Shown here: one piece after another, positions 7,579 to 15,241 of the stretch
Layout of the letters: each line of letters begins with the position of its first letter
Position numbering within the stretch: position 1 is the first letter of the stretch
DNA from: JAEXNA01 sp041676625
GTDB lineage: Bacteria; Vulcanimicrobiota; Xenobia; Xenobiales; JADMJV01
DNA: 64,000 bases
Direction: 5' to 3'
Assembly: GCA_041676625.1 (NCBI GenBank)
Contig: JBAYRN010000011.1
Location: 1-64,000, forward strand
Position numbers and translations under genes: made by a program
The notes under the pieces: generated by a model
Databases searched by the model: none
Told to the model about the DNA's origin: nothing
The model's input: only the letters and a program-made list of their open reading frames with translations

Positions 7579-8492
7579 CAGCGGGCCGCTACCTGGACCA
7601 TCCGCTTCAGCTCCCGGGCCAGTTGCCGGCCCAACTCGGCGGCCTCTTCGGGCCGTCCCTCCAGGCTGGTGCGAGCGGTCTGGAGGGGCTCCCCCAGGGC
7701 CAGAAAGCCGTGCAATTTCAGGGAGCCGTCTCGTACCTCGGCGTGGGCGCCGGCGGGAATGTGGCAACCTCCGTCGAGTTCGGCAAGAAAAGCTCGCTCA
7801 GCGCTGCTAGAGACGATGGCATCGGGGCAGGCGATGGCCGACAGCACGCTCAAGGTCGTCCGGTCGCCCTGTCGAATTTCCAGCCCCAAAACCCCTTGCC
7901 CGGGAGCCGGCAGGCACTGCTCAAGCTCCAGGGGCCGGGATTCTCCAGGGCTCAAGCCTGCTTCGGCCAGGCCCAGGCGCTCCACCCCGGCGCAGGCCAG
8001 GACCGTGGCGTCGTAGAGCCCTTCTCGCCATTTGCGGACGCGGGTGGCCACATTTCCCCGGATCTCTTCAAACCTGAGGTCCGGCCGCAAAAGCCTTAGC
8101 TGCTCTCGTCTGCGGGCGCTTCCGGTACCCACCACCGCTCCAGGGGAAAGCTCTTCGAGCCCCACTGAAGAAACCAGCAGATCCCGAGGGTCCTCTCGCC
8201 TGGGAGGGGGAGCCAGGGCCAGCCCGTCCGGTAGGGTGGTGGGAAGATCCTTCAGGGAATGCACGGCAAAATCGATCTGCCCGGCTAGTAGCGCGTCCTC
8301 GATCTCTTTAGTGAAGATCCCTTTCCCGGCGAATTTATTCAGGGCCGAATTCTGGTCTCGGTCGCCTCGAGTCTTGATGACCACGAGTTCGACCTTCACC
8401 CCTTCTTTGGCGTTTTCGAGTTGCTCGGCCACCCAGCGCGACTGGGTCAGGGCCAGGTCGCTGCCGCGGGTGCCTAGTTTTAGAACGGTCAA
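7578..8492 (-). CDS. hemC: Porphobilinogen deaminase (hydroxymethylbilane synthase)
   Basis: Polymerises four porphobilinogens into hydroxymethylbilane. 304 residues, the normal length. Motifs: LGTRGSDLAL at the N-terminus, FAVHSLKDLPT, RGNVATRVRKW, and the dipyrromethane-cofactor cysteine C243 in LDGGCHIPAGAHA. The start is a TTG at 8492, one base after the ccsA stop and preceded by GGAGG ten bases upstream; reading further upstream only enters ccsA in another frame. It is translationally coupled to both neighbours in the heme operon. Confidence 0.95.
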   Translation of the reverse strand: MTVLKLGTRGSDLALTQSRWVAEQLENAKEGVKVELVVIKTRGDRDQNSALNKFAGKGIFTKEIEDALLAGQIDFAVHSLKDLPTTLPDGLALAPPPRREDPRDLLVSSVGLEELSPGAVVGTGSARRREQLRLLRPDLRFEEIRGNVATRVRKWREGLYDATVLACAGVERLGLAEAGLSPGESRPLELEQCLPAPGQGVLGLEIRQGDRTTLSVLSAIACPDAIVSSSAERAFLAELDGGCHIPAGAHAEVRDGSLKLHGFLALGEPLQTARTSLEGRPEEAAELGRQLARELKRMVQVAAR

Positions 8493-8493
8493 T

Positions 8494-9273
8494 TTATTGG
8501 TGCCCTCCGGGTAGTAGAAAACTGAGCACAGCGAAGATCGAAGCCACCAGCAAGATGGAGTTGAGTCTGCGCCCTTGCCAGCCCGCCACTCTGGCGTGCA
8601 AGTAGATGGTGTAGAAGATACTCGTGGCCACCACCACAATCTCCTGGGTGCCCCAGTACCAATGTCCACCTTGAATAAAGAGGCCCGAAGCGATCCCGAT
8701 GACCAGCGCAGGAAAACCCGCCCAGATGAGACGGTAGGAGACCAGATCCAGAGTGCCGAGGGGGGGCAGGGCCCGGAAGATCCCGTCGATCTGTTTTTTC
8801 TTCAAGAGCTTGGATTGGATGAAGTAAAGAATGGCACAGAACGAGGCCAGAAAGAACGAAGCAAACCCTAGCACCAGGCTGAAAACGTGGATGTAAAGGC
8901 CCGGCCCGGCCTCGGTGGTACCGTGCCCCTGCCACAGGGCAAAGACGCTGAACCCGGTCATGGCAAAGGCGGCGGGAGCGGCCACCGCACCCGTAACCTC
9001 CACGCTCCAGCGTTCGCCCAGCAACAGGTACAGCAGCATGATAAACCAGGCCAGGGGAGCAAAAGTCTCCTTTAAGCTGGCGATGGGCAGGTGGCCGCTA
9101 CTCAGAGAGTAGATGGCCAGAGCCAGGGTATGGACTGCGAAGCTCGCCCACAAAACCTTGCGCCACCTGGGGAAGCTCTTCTGGCTTTCCAAGTAGATGC
9201 CACGCTGAATCCCGGCTCCCGCTACGAGGTAGCCGATAGCACTCAGAGTCAGCAGTGGCAGGGCAGAGTTCAT
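8494..9273 (-). CDS. CcsA/HemX-type cytochrome c assembly membrane protein
   Basis: 259 residues with about eight hydrophobic helices. It matches the HemX/CcsA family found beside hemA in many heme operons, where it is linked to heme handling or glutamyl-tRNA reductase levels. A Trp-rich loop GGHWYWGTQE near the C-terminal third resembles the family's WWD-type heme-presenting region but is abbreviated, as in HemX. The ATG overlaps the hemA stop (ATGA at 9270-9273), and its TAA is one base from the hemC TTG. Whether it acts in heme delivery or regulates HemA cannot be decided here. Confidence 0.88.
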   Translation of the reverse strand: MNSALPLLTLSAIGYLVAGAGIQRGIYLESQKSFPRWRKVLWASFAVHTLALAIYSLSSGHLPIASLKETFAPLAWFIMLLYLLLGERWSVEVTGAVAAPAAFAMTGFSVFALWQGHGTTEAGPGLYIHVFSLVLGFASFFLASFCAILYFIQSKLLKKKQIDGIFRALPPLGTLDLVSYRLIWAGFPALVIGIASGLFIQGGHWYWGTQEIVVVATSIFYTIYLHARVAGWQGRRLNSILLVASIFAVLSFLLPGGHQ

Positions 9274-10556
9274 CGGCTATCTTCATCCTCCACCAACCCC
9301 AGGAGGATCAAGGAGTTCAGAAGTTCGTCGGGGGTGGCGCCCCCTTCCGAGAGTTGACGAAGTTTGGTGGTGGGACCGTGTAGTAGCTTGTTCAGGAGTC
9401 GGCGACTAAAGTTCTCCAGCAACTGAAGTTCGGAGTCGGAGACGCTTTTCTTGCTCCGGAAGTGCTCGAGTTCGGCCCGCCGGAGGGTGTCGAACCCGCT
9501 GCGCAGGGTGACGATGGCGGCGCTGGCTTTGCGGCCGTCCAGGTCCTTGCAGAAATCCTGGGTGGCGGCTTCCACGATGGAGAGCACGGCCTGGGTTTCG
9601 GTGTGCCGGCGGGCGAGGTTCTTGTCGACCACGGCTTGCAGGTCGTCGATGTTGTAGAGGTAGACGTTGTCCACCTCTCCACAGGCCGGTTCGATGTCTC
9701 GGGGCACGGCGATGTCGATCAAAAATAGGGGTCTACCCCGCCGCTGGTGGATCACTTTGGAGATTCGGTCTTTGGTCAGGATGTAGTGGGGGGCGCCGGT
9801 AGAAGCCATGAGGATATCCACGCTGACCAGGGCTTCATCCAGCATCTCGTAAGGCACGGCGGTGCCGCCGCACTGTTCGGCCAACTCTTCGGCCTTTTCA
9901 TAAGTGCGGTTCACGATCTTGACCTCGTTGACCCCGGCTTTGTGCAGGAGTTTGACCGACTTGGTGCCCATCTTGCCGGCACCCAGGAGCATCACGTTGC
10001 GCCCGTGCATGTCGCCGAAGATCTTCTGGGCCAGTTCCACCGCGGCGGCTGCCACTGAACTCGCCCCTCTGGCGATATCGGTTTCCGAACGCGCTCGTTT
10101 GCCCACCCGGATGGCCCAGGGGAAGAGCCGCTCCAGGACCGGGCCGGTGCTGCTGGCTTCCTGAGCTTGCATGAAAGCTCTTCGGACCTGCCCGAGGATC
10201 TGGTTTTCACCCACCACCAGGGAGTCGAGTCCGCTGGACACGGCAAACAGATGGTTGATGGCCGGGGCGCCCTGCTGGTGGTAGAGCAACTTATCCAGTT
10301 CGCTGGATGGAATCCCGTTGTCCCGGAGCAGAAATTTGGTCAGGGTATCCATGCTGTGCTGCACGCTTTTCTTGGGAACGGCGTAAAACTCGGTCCGGTT
10401 GCAGGTGGAAAGTAAGGCACACTCCACCAGGGCCGCTTCGGACTGCAGCGCATTTAAGGTCTCGGTAACCTGTTCAGGAGAGAAGGAAAAACGCTCCCTC
10501 ATTTCCACCGGCGCCGTCTTGTGATTCAGACCTATGAGGACGACCGTGTTTTCCAT
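9270..10556 (-). CDS. hemA: Glutamyl-tRNA reductase
   Basis: First step of C5 tetrapyrrole synthesis: NADPH-dependent reduction of glutamyl-tRNA to glutamate-1-semialdehyde. 428 residues, the usual length. It has GLNHKTAPVEMRERF, the nucleophilic cysteine C52 in STCNRTEFYA, the NADPH-binding segment GAGKMG and the C-terminal dimerisation helix. The ATG at 10556 matches the family start; an open frame extends to 10997 but crosses the promoter and a separate gene. It has little Shine-Dalgarno but a clear promoter just upstream. First gene of hemA-ccsA-hemC-hemD; hemB and hemL are not in the window. Confidence 0.96.
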   Translation of the reverse strand: MENTVVLIGLNHKTAPVEMRERFSFSPEQVTETLNALQSEAALVECALLSTCNRTEFYAVPKKSVQHSMDTLTKFLLRDNGIPSSELDKLLYHQQGAPAINHLFAVSSGLDSLVVGENQILGQVRRAFMQAQEASSTGPVLERLFPWAIRVGKRARSETDIARGASSVAAAAVELAQKIFGDMHGRNVMLLGAGKMGTKSVKLLHKAGVNEVKIVNRTYEKAEELAEQCGGTAVPYEMLDEALVSVDILMASTGAPHYILTKDRISKVIHQRRGRPLFLIDIAVPRDIEPACGEVDNVYLYNIDDLQAVVDKNLARRHTETQAVLSIVEAATQDFCKDLDGRKASAAIVTLRSGFDTLRRAELEHFRSKKSVSDSELQLLENFSRRLLNKLLHGPTTKLRQLSEGGATPDELLNSLILLGLVEDEDSR

Positions 10557-10561
10557 GGATA

Positions 10562-10596
10562 AACGAATTCGTTCGGACAATATCACGATTATACCA
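10562..10596 (-). promoter_or_regulatory. hemA operon promoter with palindrome
   Basis: Extended -10 TGGTATAAT (10596 to 10588, minus strand) without a good -35. Between it and the hemA ATG lies a perfect 12-bp palindrome AACGAATTCGTT (10562-10573), which overlaps the expected transcription start and could be an operator. Confidence 0.65.
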
Positions 10597-10690
10597 CCAG
10601 GCCAAGGGAATAAATCCCCCAAAAGTCTGAAAAGAGTGCCAAAACCGATGAGTCTCGAGTTAAAAAAACGACAACATTTTCGACGGGATC

Positions 10691-11134
10691 CTAAGGGAAA
10701 ACTTGCTTTCCTTTCTCGTCGTTGGCGATGAGAAAGCTCTCTTCGGTGTGTTTGTTTCGTTGATACTTGGCCTTTTTCAGGCCGCTGGGCCAGTAGCTGA
10801 CGTAGTCGATGATCCGGCCGTCGCTCTTGAGTAGCACGGCGTCTTTGCCGTTTCCGTGGCGGCGCTCGTAGGTGATGGTGCCGCCGGGGGTGCTCTGGTA
10901 GGTCACGCAGACGTTTCCGGCCGGATAGAACTTGGTGTAGGCCACCTTTCCGTCCTTTTCCACCACGTACTTCTCTTTCTCCCGGCCGTCGGGCCATTGG
11001 GTTTCAAAGCTCTTCTTGCCCATCTTCTGGTAGGTGAGGAGGAGGTCGTTGACCTCTTTCTCGGCTTCTTTCACCGAGAGGGGCTGGGCCAGGGTGGATG
11101 CTGCTAAAATTAGAATCAGGAAAAGTAGTCGCAT
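10691..11134 (-). CDS. Small secreted protein with YwqK/MORN-like repeats
   Basis: 147 residues with a signal peptide (MRLLFLILILAASTLAQ). The mature part contains several repeats of the pattern (W/Y)-P-(D/S/A)-G-x-(K/R) followed by an aromatic residue (WPDGREKEKY, YPAGNV, YWPSGLKKAKY). This is the spacing of YwqK/MORN-type repeats, which form antiparallel beta strands. No catalytic residues are visible. It lies between the RiPP-like cassette and the hem operon on the same strand, and the hairpin at 11161-11194 separates it from the cassette. The role is unknown, probably extracytoplasmic. Confidence 0.75.
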   Translation of the reverse strand: MRLLFLILILAASTLAQPLSVKEAEKEVNDLLLTYQKMGKKSFETQWPDGREKEKYVVEKDGKVAYTKFYPAGNVCVTYQSTPGGTITYERRHGNGKDAVLLKSDGRIIDYVSYWPSGLKKAKYQRNKHTEESFLIANDEKGKQVFP

Positions 11135-11160
11135 GGCTCACCGTTTCCCGTAAACGCAAG

Positions 11161-11194
11161 CAATCCTTCACCTTGAATGTTAAGGGAAGGATTG
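11161..11194. terminator. Long hairpin after the RiPP-like cassette
   Basis: CAATCCTTC and GAAGGATTG pair perfectly, and an inner CCTT/AAGG extends the stem past one unpaired A; the loop is GAATGTT. It follows the 33-codon ORF by about 28 bases on the minus strand. It has no T-run, so it may be a weak terminator or an RNA-stabilising end. Confidence 0.5.
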
Positions 11195-11222
11195 AAGCAA
11201 AAAGAGTTCTTGGACAGGGGCG

Positions 11223-11324
11223 TTAGCTAGATACGCCTGACGTTTCGCCTCCAGCGTACAGCGCCTCACGTATGAAGTCTTCCGCCTTAACGATCTTCTC
11301 GATCTTGGGTGCGATGTAAATCAT
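11223..11324 (-). CDS. Candidate RiPP precursor peptide, 33 residues
   Basis: ORF of 33 codons beginning MIYIAPKIEKIV and ending GETSGVSS, with TAA at 11223-11225. The leader contains Y3-x-x-P6-x-I8, the YxxPx(L/I) motif that PqqD-like recognition proteins bind in lasso-peptide precursors. A helical segment (EDFIREALYA) and a Gly/Ser/Thr-rich tail with a C-terminal Ser-Ser follow. The ATG lies inside the end of the radical SAM gene (38-base overlap) in another frame and has a GGGAGGA site about 13 bases upstream, a little far. It is last in a chain of five coupled genes. No cysteines are present, so thioether or disulfide products are excluded. The core sequence and modification are inferred, not shown. 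Confidence 0.68.
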   Translation of the reverse strand: MIYIAPKIEKIVKAEDFIREALYAGGETSGVSS

Positions 11325-13014
11325 TGGACAATACTTTCCTCCCGGTTCGGTATGCTGAGAGCAGGTCATTTATCACCAGTTGGATGGTTTCCTTCCAACT
11401 CCGGTTCGATCGAATTTTGGTCAGCGCTCGACCAAAAGTTCTCGTGCTCAGTCGTGCGCTGCCCAGCATGCTTTCCCCCGGGCAAAGCAGGTGCAGCAAC
11501 GGCTTCACGAAGATATTCTGGCGGATGTACTCACCGCTCAGGATGGCCCGCCCCAGTCGTCTCCGGAGCGAGGTGAGGAGATCGCCGGAAGGAGCCATCG
11601 CCTCCGGCTGGCCGGCTAAGCCGTTGGAGTGAACCATGAAAAAGGCCAGCCGCCCCAGGGAGGTGGGATCTTGTCGCAGTTGAGCGTGGAGGTCGGGGCG
11701 TTCTTCCAGGTGCACCGCCAGACCCAGCAGGTTTTCAAAGTCGCTTTCTTTCCACTCACAGAGCCGTTCGCTCAGGGTGGAAGCTTTCGGCGTTTCTTCG
11801 GCTCCTTCATCCAGGAGTTGCCAGAACAACTCCGGTGCGTAACCTGCCAATAGCTCGCGCTTTTGCTTGACCCTGGACGACAGCCCGTTGCGGGAGACTA
11901 TTTTGGCCAGGCGGTACCAGTCTACGTCGGCTCGATTCAGGATCTGTTCGATGGCCCGCCGATGATTCTCGGCGTCCTTGTCCACAACAAGGAAGAGTAC
12001 CCTGTTGGCCTCTGTGGTGTTGACGGCGTCACGATTCCAGCTCTCGCCTCGGGCCACCCGCCAGACTTGCCGTTGGGCCAGTCGCAGGGCCACCTGTTCA
12101 GGTTCAGAAAGCTTTTGCCGGAGCACCTCGACGGCCTTCGGGTTGCCGCAGATCTCTCGGCAGAGCTGGCACATCCCGGAATAATGGGATTGGGAGCCAA
12201 AATCGCGAAACTCCGGAGTGGACTGCAGCACCCGCTTTAGCTCCATGGGTCCGGAAAGCCGGATGGTTTCCAGGATCGGGTCGCTCTGGTGCCGCTCCAG
12301 CAACTCACTGATGGGGCCTTCTTTCAGGTGGCCCAGGAGCAGGGCCGAGTGTCGGGGCTCGAAATAGGCCGGCCCGTTGCAGGCGGCTACCCTTCCGTCG
12401 TCGCACACGGTGGGCTGCTCACAGCCGCTGCAGAAGCCTTCGAGCTGGCCTCTGAGATCCTCGTTCAGGCCTTGGGCGAACCCCACCGGCTGCACGTCGT
12501 AAAAGCGAAAGGCAGCATTTTCGTAGGGAGTGAAGGGAGCCAGCAGTTCTTCCAGTTCGTGGTCGTCGGCGGTGCGGGTGATGTTGATATTGACGATCCA
12601 CTGCTCCCGGCGCGCCACCTCCAAGATGTTGCAGACCGGATCGGGGCCCATGAACTTGGCGTGAAAGCGGTCGTAACTGATGGCCAGCCGCACCAGGCCG
12701 TGTTTGACCATCTGGTGGAAGAAGTCTCGGGCGCGCTCGGGCTTCTTCCCCCAGAAACCGTTGCTGACGATGGCGGTGGTGATCCCGTAGCGGGTGTGGG
12801 CAAGCTCCATGAGCTCAAAGAGTAGTCGGTGCCGGATCAACGGCTCACCCCCCGTAAACTGGAGCCTTCGGACTCCCGCTTCTCCCAACTCCATCACCAG
12901 TCGCCGTAGCTCCTCGGGCGAGGGCTCGGTGGTGATCCCAGGGTGGCTCTCGACGCTGCAGTGCCGGCAGCTCATGTTGCACTTTCGGGTCAGCATGACC
13001 ACGGCGTTACTCAT
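11287..13014 (-). CDS. Radical SAM/SPASM-like peptide-modifying enzyme
   Basis: 575 residues. The radical SAM core starts almost at the N-terminus with C12-x3-C16-x2-C19 (RKCNMSCRHC) and GGEP at 55-58. Cysteines 195, 198, 204 and 212, followed by C282, C285 and C289 (MCQLCREIC), are spaced like a SPASM/twitch region carrying auxiliary Fe-S clusters. From about 300 to 575 there is an unfamiliar mostly helical extension. Enzymes of this build modify ribosomal peptides or proteins (C-C, thioether or epimerisation chemistry); which one cannot be said. The ATG overlaps the kinase-like gene by ATGA, and the gene's end overlaps the candidate precursor. It is the fourth of five coupled genes. Confidence 0.88.
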   Translation of the reverse strand: MSNAVVMLTRKCNMSCRHCSVESHPGITTEPSPEELRRLVMELGEAGVRRLQFTGGEPLIRHRLLFELMELAHTRYGITTAIVSNGFWGKKPERARDFFHQMVKHGLVRLAISYDRFHAKFMGPDPVCNILEVARREQWIVNINITRTADDHELEELLAPFTPYENAAFRFYDVQPVGFAQGLNEDLRGQLEGFCSGCEQPTVCDDGRVAACNGPAYFEPRHSALLLGHLKEGPISELLERHQSDPILETIRLSGPMELKRVLQSTPEFRDFGSQSHYSGMCQLCREICGNPKAVEVLRQKLSEPEQVALRLAQRQVWRVARGESWNRDAVNTTEANRVLFLVVDKDAENHRRAIEQILNRADVDWYRLAKIVSRNGLSSRVKQKRELLAGYAPELFWQLLDEGAEETPKASTLSERLCEWKESDFENLLGLAVHLEERPDLHAQLRQDPTSLGRLAFFMVHSNGLAGQPEAMAPSGDLLTSLRRRLGRAILSGEYIRQNIFVKPLLHLLCPGESMLGSARLSTRTFGRALTKIRSNRSWKETIQLVINDLLSAYRTGRKVLSNDLHRTQDREDR

Positions 13015-13835
13015 AGCTTGGAGATCCTTTCGCCTTGGACGGCCAGGGAGGCCCGGCCCATTCGGTAGCAGCGGATGGCAGCCAGACGACCGGTCAGACG
13101 GGCCAGCCCTCCACCGATACCGTGAATTCGATAGCAGTTGGTCTGGGTCAGGATCTCCAGGGTTGCACTTGCGCTATCCATGGGTTCGAGAGGACCCTCC
13201 TCACAGCCCAGCAAAATGAGGTTCTTTAAGGGGACCGGCTCTGGCTCGACGACGGGTTGAAACAGCACCGTACCGTCGTGGCGCACCTGAAAGTGGGAAT
13301 GAGGCGGTAGTTTATCGGGCAAGACATCGGGCAGAAGCTCGCCGGCGGTTGGTCGAAGTCGAACCCGTCGGGGCACCGGTCGGACCAGGACCCCGGACTG
13401 AAACCAGAATCCGTCATCCGCCAGGAGTTGCCAGCCCCGGGTCCAGAGATAGGTGGAGAGAGTCGATTTCCCGGTCTCCTTGGGGCCCACCAGGGCCAGA
13501 CCCTCGCCCTCTTTGCAGAGCAGAGCGCCGTGGACGTATATGGGAGAGTCGGGGCGTCCCGACAATACGGCTACCGACTGAAACTCCACGTTCAAGAGGG
13601 CGGTATCCAGATCGCTGTAGACCTCGCTGCTCAGGACAAAATCGGGAGTCAGCGGCGCATAGTTGGAGGGGGGCACGAGCCGGTAGCCATCTGCCTCTTT
13701 CAGAATTTCCCACGAAAAGTCGGGATTCCGCTCCGGTACATTCCAGGCGGAAAACATCTCCCGGGCTCGCTTTTCCACTTCTCTGTGAGCGGAGTGGAGG
13801 GCGAACGTGGCTTCTGGCTGCCCCCACAAAACCAT
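13011..13835 (-). CDS. HPr-kinase-like P-loop protein of a RiPP cassette
   Basis: 274 residues. The C-terminal half carries the HprK-type core: H103 in VHGALL, P-loop GPKETGKST (117-125) and an acidic pair in LLADD (138-142). The N-terminal 100 residues are not the HprK N-domain. Proteins of this kind occur in lasso-peptide clusters, where the paeninodin kinase phosphorylates the peptide's C-terminal serine; no PTS function is implied. The start shares a base with the PqqD stop (TGATG). The partner peptide ending in Ser-Ser makes phosphorylation a testable idea. The related protein at 28820-29830 has the same core. Confidence 0.82.
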   Translation of the reverse strand: MVLWGQPEATFALHSAHREVEKRAREMFSAWNVPERNPDFSWEILKEADGYRLVPPSNYAPLTPDFVLSSEVYSDLDTALLNVEFQSVAVLSGRPDSPIYVHGALLCKEGEGLALVGPKETGKSTLSTYLWTRGWQLLADDGFWFQSGVLVRPVPRRVRLRPTAGELLPDVLPDKLPPHSHFQVRHDGTVLFQPVVEPEPVPLKNLILLGCEEGPLEPMDSASATLEILTQTNCYRIHGIGGGLARLTGRLAAIRCYRMGRASLAVQGERISKL

Positions 13836-14104
13836 CAGGGTTGGATCAGCTCGTTCTGGCTCAGTTCCTGGAGATAGCTATCGATATCTCCGGCGAGCCT
13901 TTCTTTTTCTACATCGGGATGACGCTCGGCCATTTGTGCAACCAGCCAGTCTCGGCTACGGGGCGTTTCCAGTTGCTCCCAGATCCAGGTGCCGGTGGGG
14001 TTGAGGACGATAGAATTCTTGGTGCCTTTGTGGAAAAGTACTACTCTCTCTCCACTGGGGTGGGTCTCGGCTTCAGGGTGCCGCTGGATGAGTTGACTGC
14101 TCAT
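13835..14104 (-). CDS. PqqD-like RiPP recognition element protein
   Basis: 89 residues, the size of a stand-alone PqqD/B1 protein. The central pattern IVLNPTGTWIWEQL and the C-terminal helix with paired acidic and hydrophobic residues match the winged-helix RRE fold that grips leader peptides. The ATG at 14104 overlaps the nucleotidyltransferase stop (ATGA); an upstream in-frame start at 14176 would lie inside that gene and has no family match. It is predicted to deliver the 33-residue peptide (YxxPxI leader) to the radical SAM and kinase-like enzymes. Confidence 0.88.
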   Translation of the reverse strand: MSSQLIQRHPEAETHPSGERVVLFHKGTKNSIVLNPTGTWIWEQLETPRSRDWLVAQMAERHPDVEKERLAGDIDSYLQELSQNELIQP

Positions 14105-15153
14105 ACTCGTTTCAGTCCTTTCAAGAGGAATTCGCCCAGGACTCGGGCGGGACGAAGGGCATAATACACAAACCACAGTTGGGAGGGAAGATCGATGAGC
14201 CTCAGGTCATGAATTTGAGGGGTAAACCAGGTGTATAAAAGCAGCTTTAGGCGCTGCTGGACATTTGATTGGCACTGGTATTGAAAGCGATGGTATTGGG
14301 GCCAGGAGAGTCGTTCTCCCTTGAGTCTGCTCAGGCTGTCTCCCAACAGAGAAGGCATCGGTTCGATGGGCTGGCCGGTCCCCCAAAGCTGCTCGAGAAG
14401 GCCTAGGGCCAGGCCCAGCGCACGTTCACACTTTTGAACCCTGGCAAAGAGCTCTGTTTGAGCTAGATCTATTCGGGAGTGCAACGCTTTGAGATCGTAA
14501 AGCCAGCGCAGTTGACTCCAGTAGTGCTTTGTTCCGTGCAGGGCCAGGTAGACGAAGAGGTGTTCGGCCCGAAAGGTGGGCACAGGATACCCCTGAATCT
14601 CAATGGCTTCGGAAGCCTCCCAGATACACTCCGTTGGGAAATGCACCCCGCCGGAAAATAGTTGGTAATGGAGATCGATGGTCAGGTTCTTTGCTTGGTT
14701 GCAGAGTGGTACTCCGTAATGAAACTTCGTATAGCAGCGAGGAAGGTTTTCCATTTCATATTGGAATCCAAAACCTAGTAAAAGGATAAGTGAACGCTGA
14801 AAATCTTCCGGTCTCACAAGGAGATCTATGTCGATGCACTCCCGCCCCGTAACCCGCCCGTGCGCCAATTGCGCCAGGGTGAGCCCTTTGAAACTCAGAA
14901 CCTCGATCCCGTTCTCCTGAAAGAGTTTGACCAATTCCACCAGTTGCCCGGCCCGGTGGATCTCCGAGAGCGAGCGCATCGTGACTTCAGAAGAGAGTTC
15001 GGCCTGGACCTCCGGAGGCAACCCTGGAGTGTTGGCCAGGGGGAGGAGAAGTTTGTGACGACGAGCCAGTGCTATCAGGTCCGGCCAATCGTCGACTTCC
15101 TGAGGTCGTGGTGCGGGTCCCATCATGTTTACCAGGGTGTCGAAGGTCTTCAT
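14101..15153 (-). CDS. Nucleotidyltransferase of the NTP_transf_5 type
   Basis: 350 residues. Pattern FKGLTLAQLAHG (K89-G90) followed by CIDIDLLV (D108, D110) is the active-site signature of the uncharacterised nucleotidyltransferase family PF14907, common beside PqqD and HprK-like genes in lasso and other RiPP clusters. It may adenylylate or otherwise nucleotidylate a peptide or small molecule; the substrate is unknown. It is first in the five-gene cassette. The ATG at 15153 follows GGGGCGG directly, a poor spacing. A TTGACT hexamer at 15202-15207 (minus strand) could be a -35, but no matching -10 is evident. The homologue at 27759-28829 shares both motifs. Confidence 0.85.
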   Translation of the reverse strand: MKTFDTLVNMMGPAPRPQEVDDWPDLIALARRHKLLLPLANTPGLPPEVQAELSSEVTMRSLSEIHRAGQLVELVKLFQENGIEVLSFKGLTLAQLAHGRVTGRECIDIDLLVRPEDFQRSLILLLGFGFQYEMENLPRCYTKFHYGVPLCNQAKNLTIDLHYQLFSGGVHFPTECIWEASEAIEIQGYPVPTFRAEHLFVYLALHGTKHYWSQLRWLYDLKALHSRIDLAQTELFARVQKCERALGLALGLLEQLWGTGQPIEPMPSLLGDSLSRLKGERLSWPQYHRFQYQCQSNVQQRLKLLLYTWFTPQIHDLRLIDLPSQLWFVYYALRPARVLGEFLLKGLKRV

Positions 15154-15241
15154 CCGCCCCGGGCTTGATGACCGACAACCAAAATCCTTTCAACACGACA
15201 CAGTCAAGGGCTCCCCGGATGAATCTCGAAGGTGCTGGTCA

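Noticed and set aside
7579..7767. N-terminal extension of hemD within hemC
   Set aside because: Overlaps hemC coding in another frame; Pro/Gly/Arg-rich shadow with no homology. ATG 7578 overlaps the hemC stop in the normal way.
10557..10997. N-terminal extension of hemA to a 575-codon frame
   Set aside because: It crosses the promoter and the neighbouring secreted-protein gene, and family alignment begins at MENTVV.
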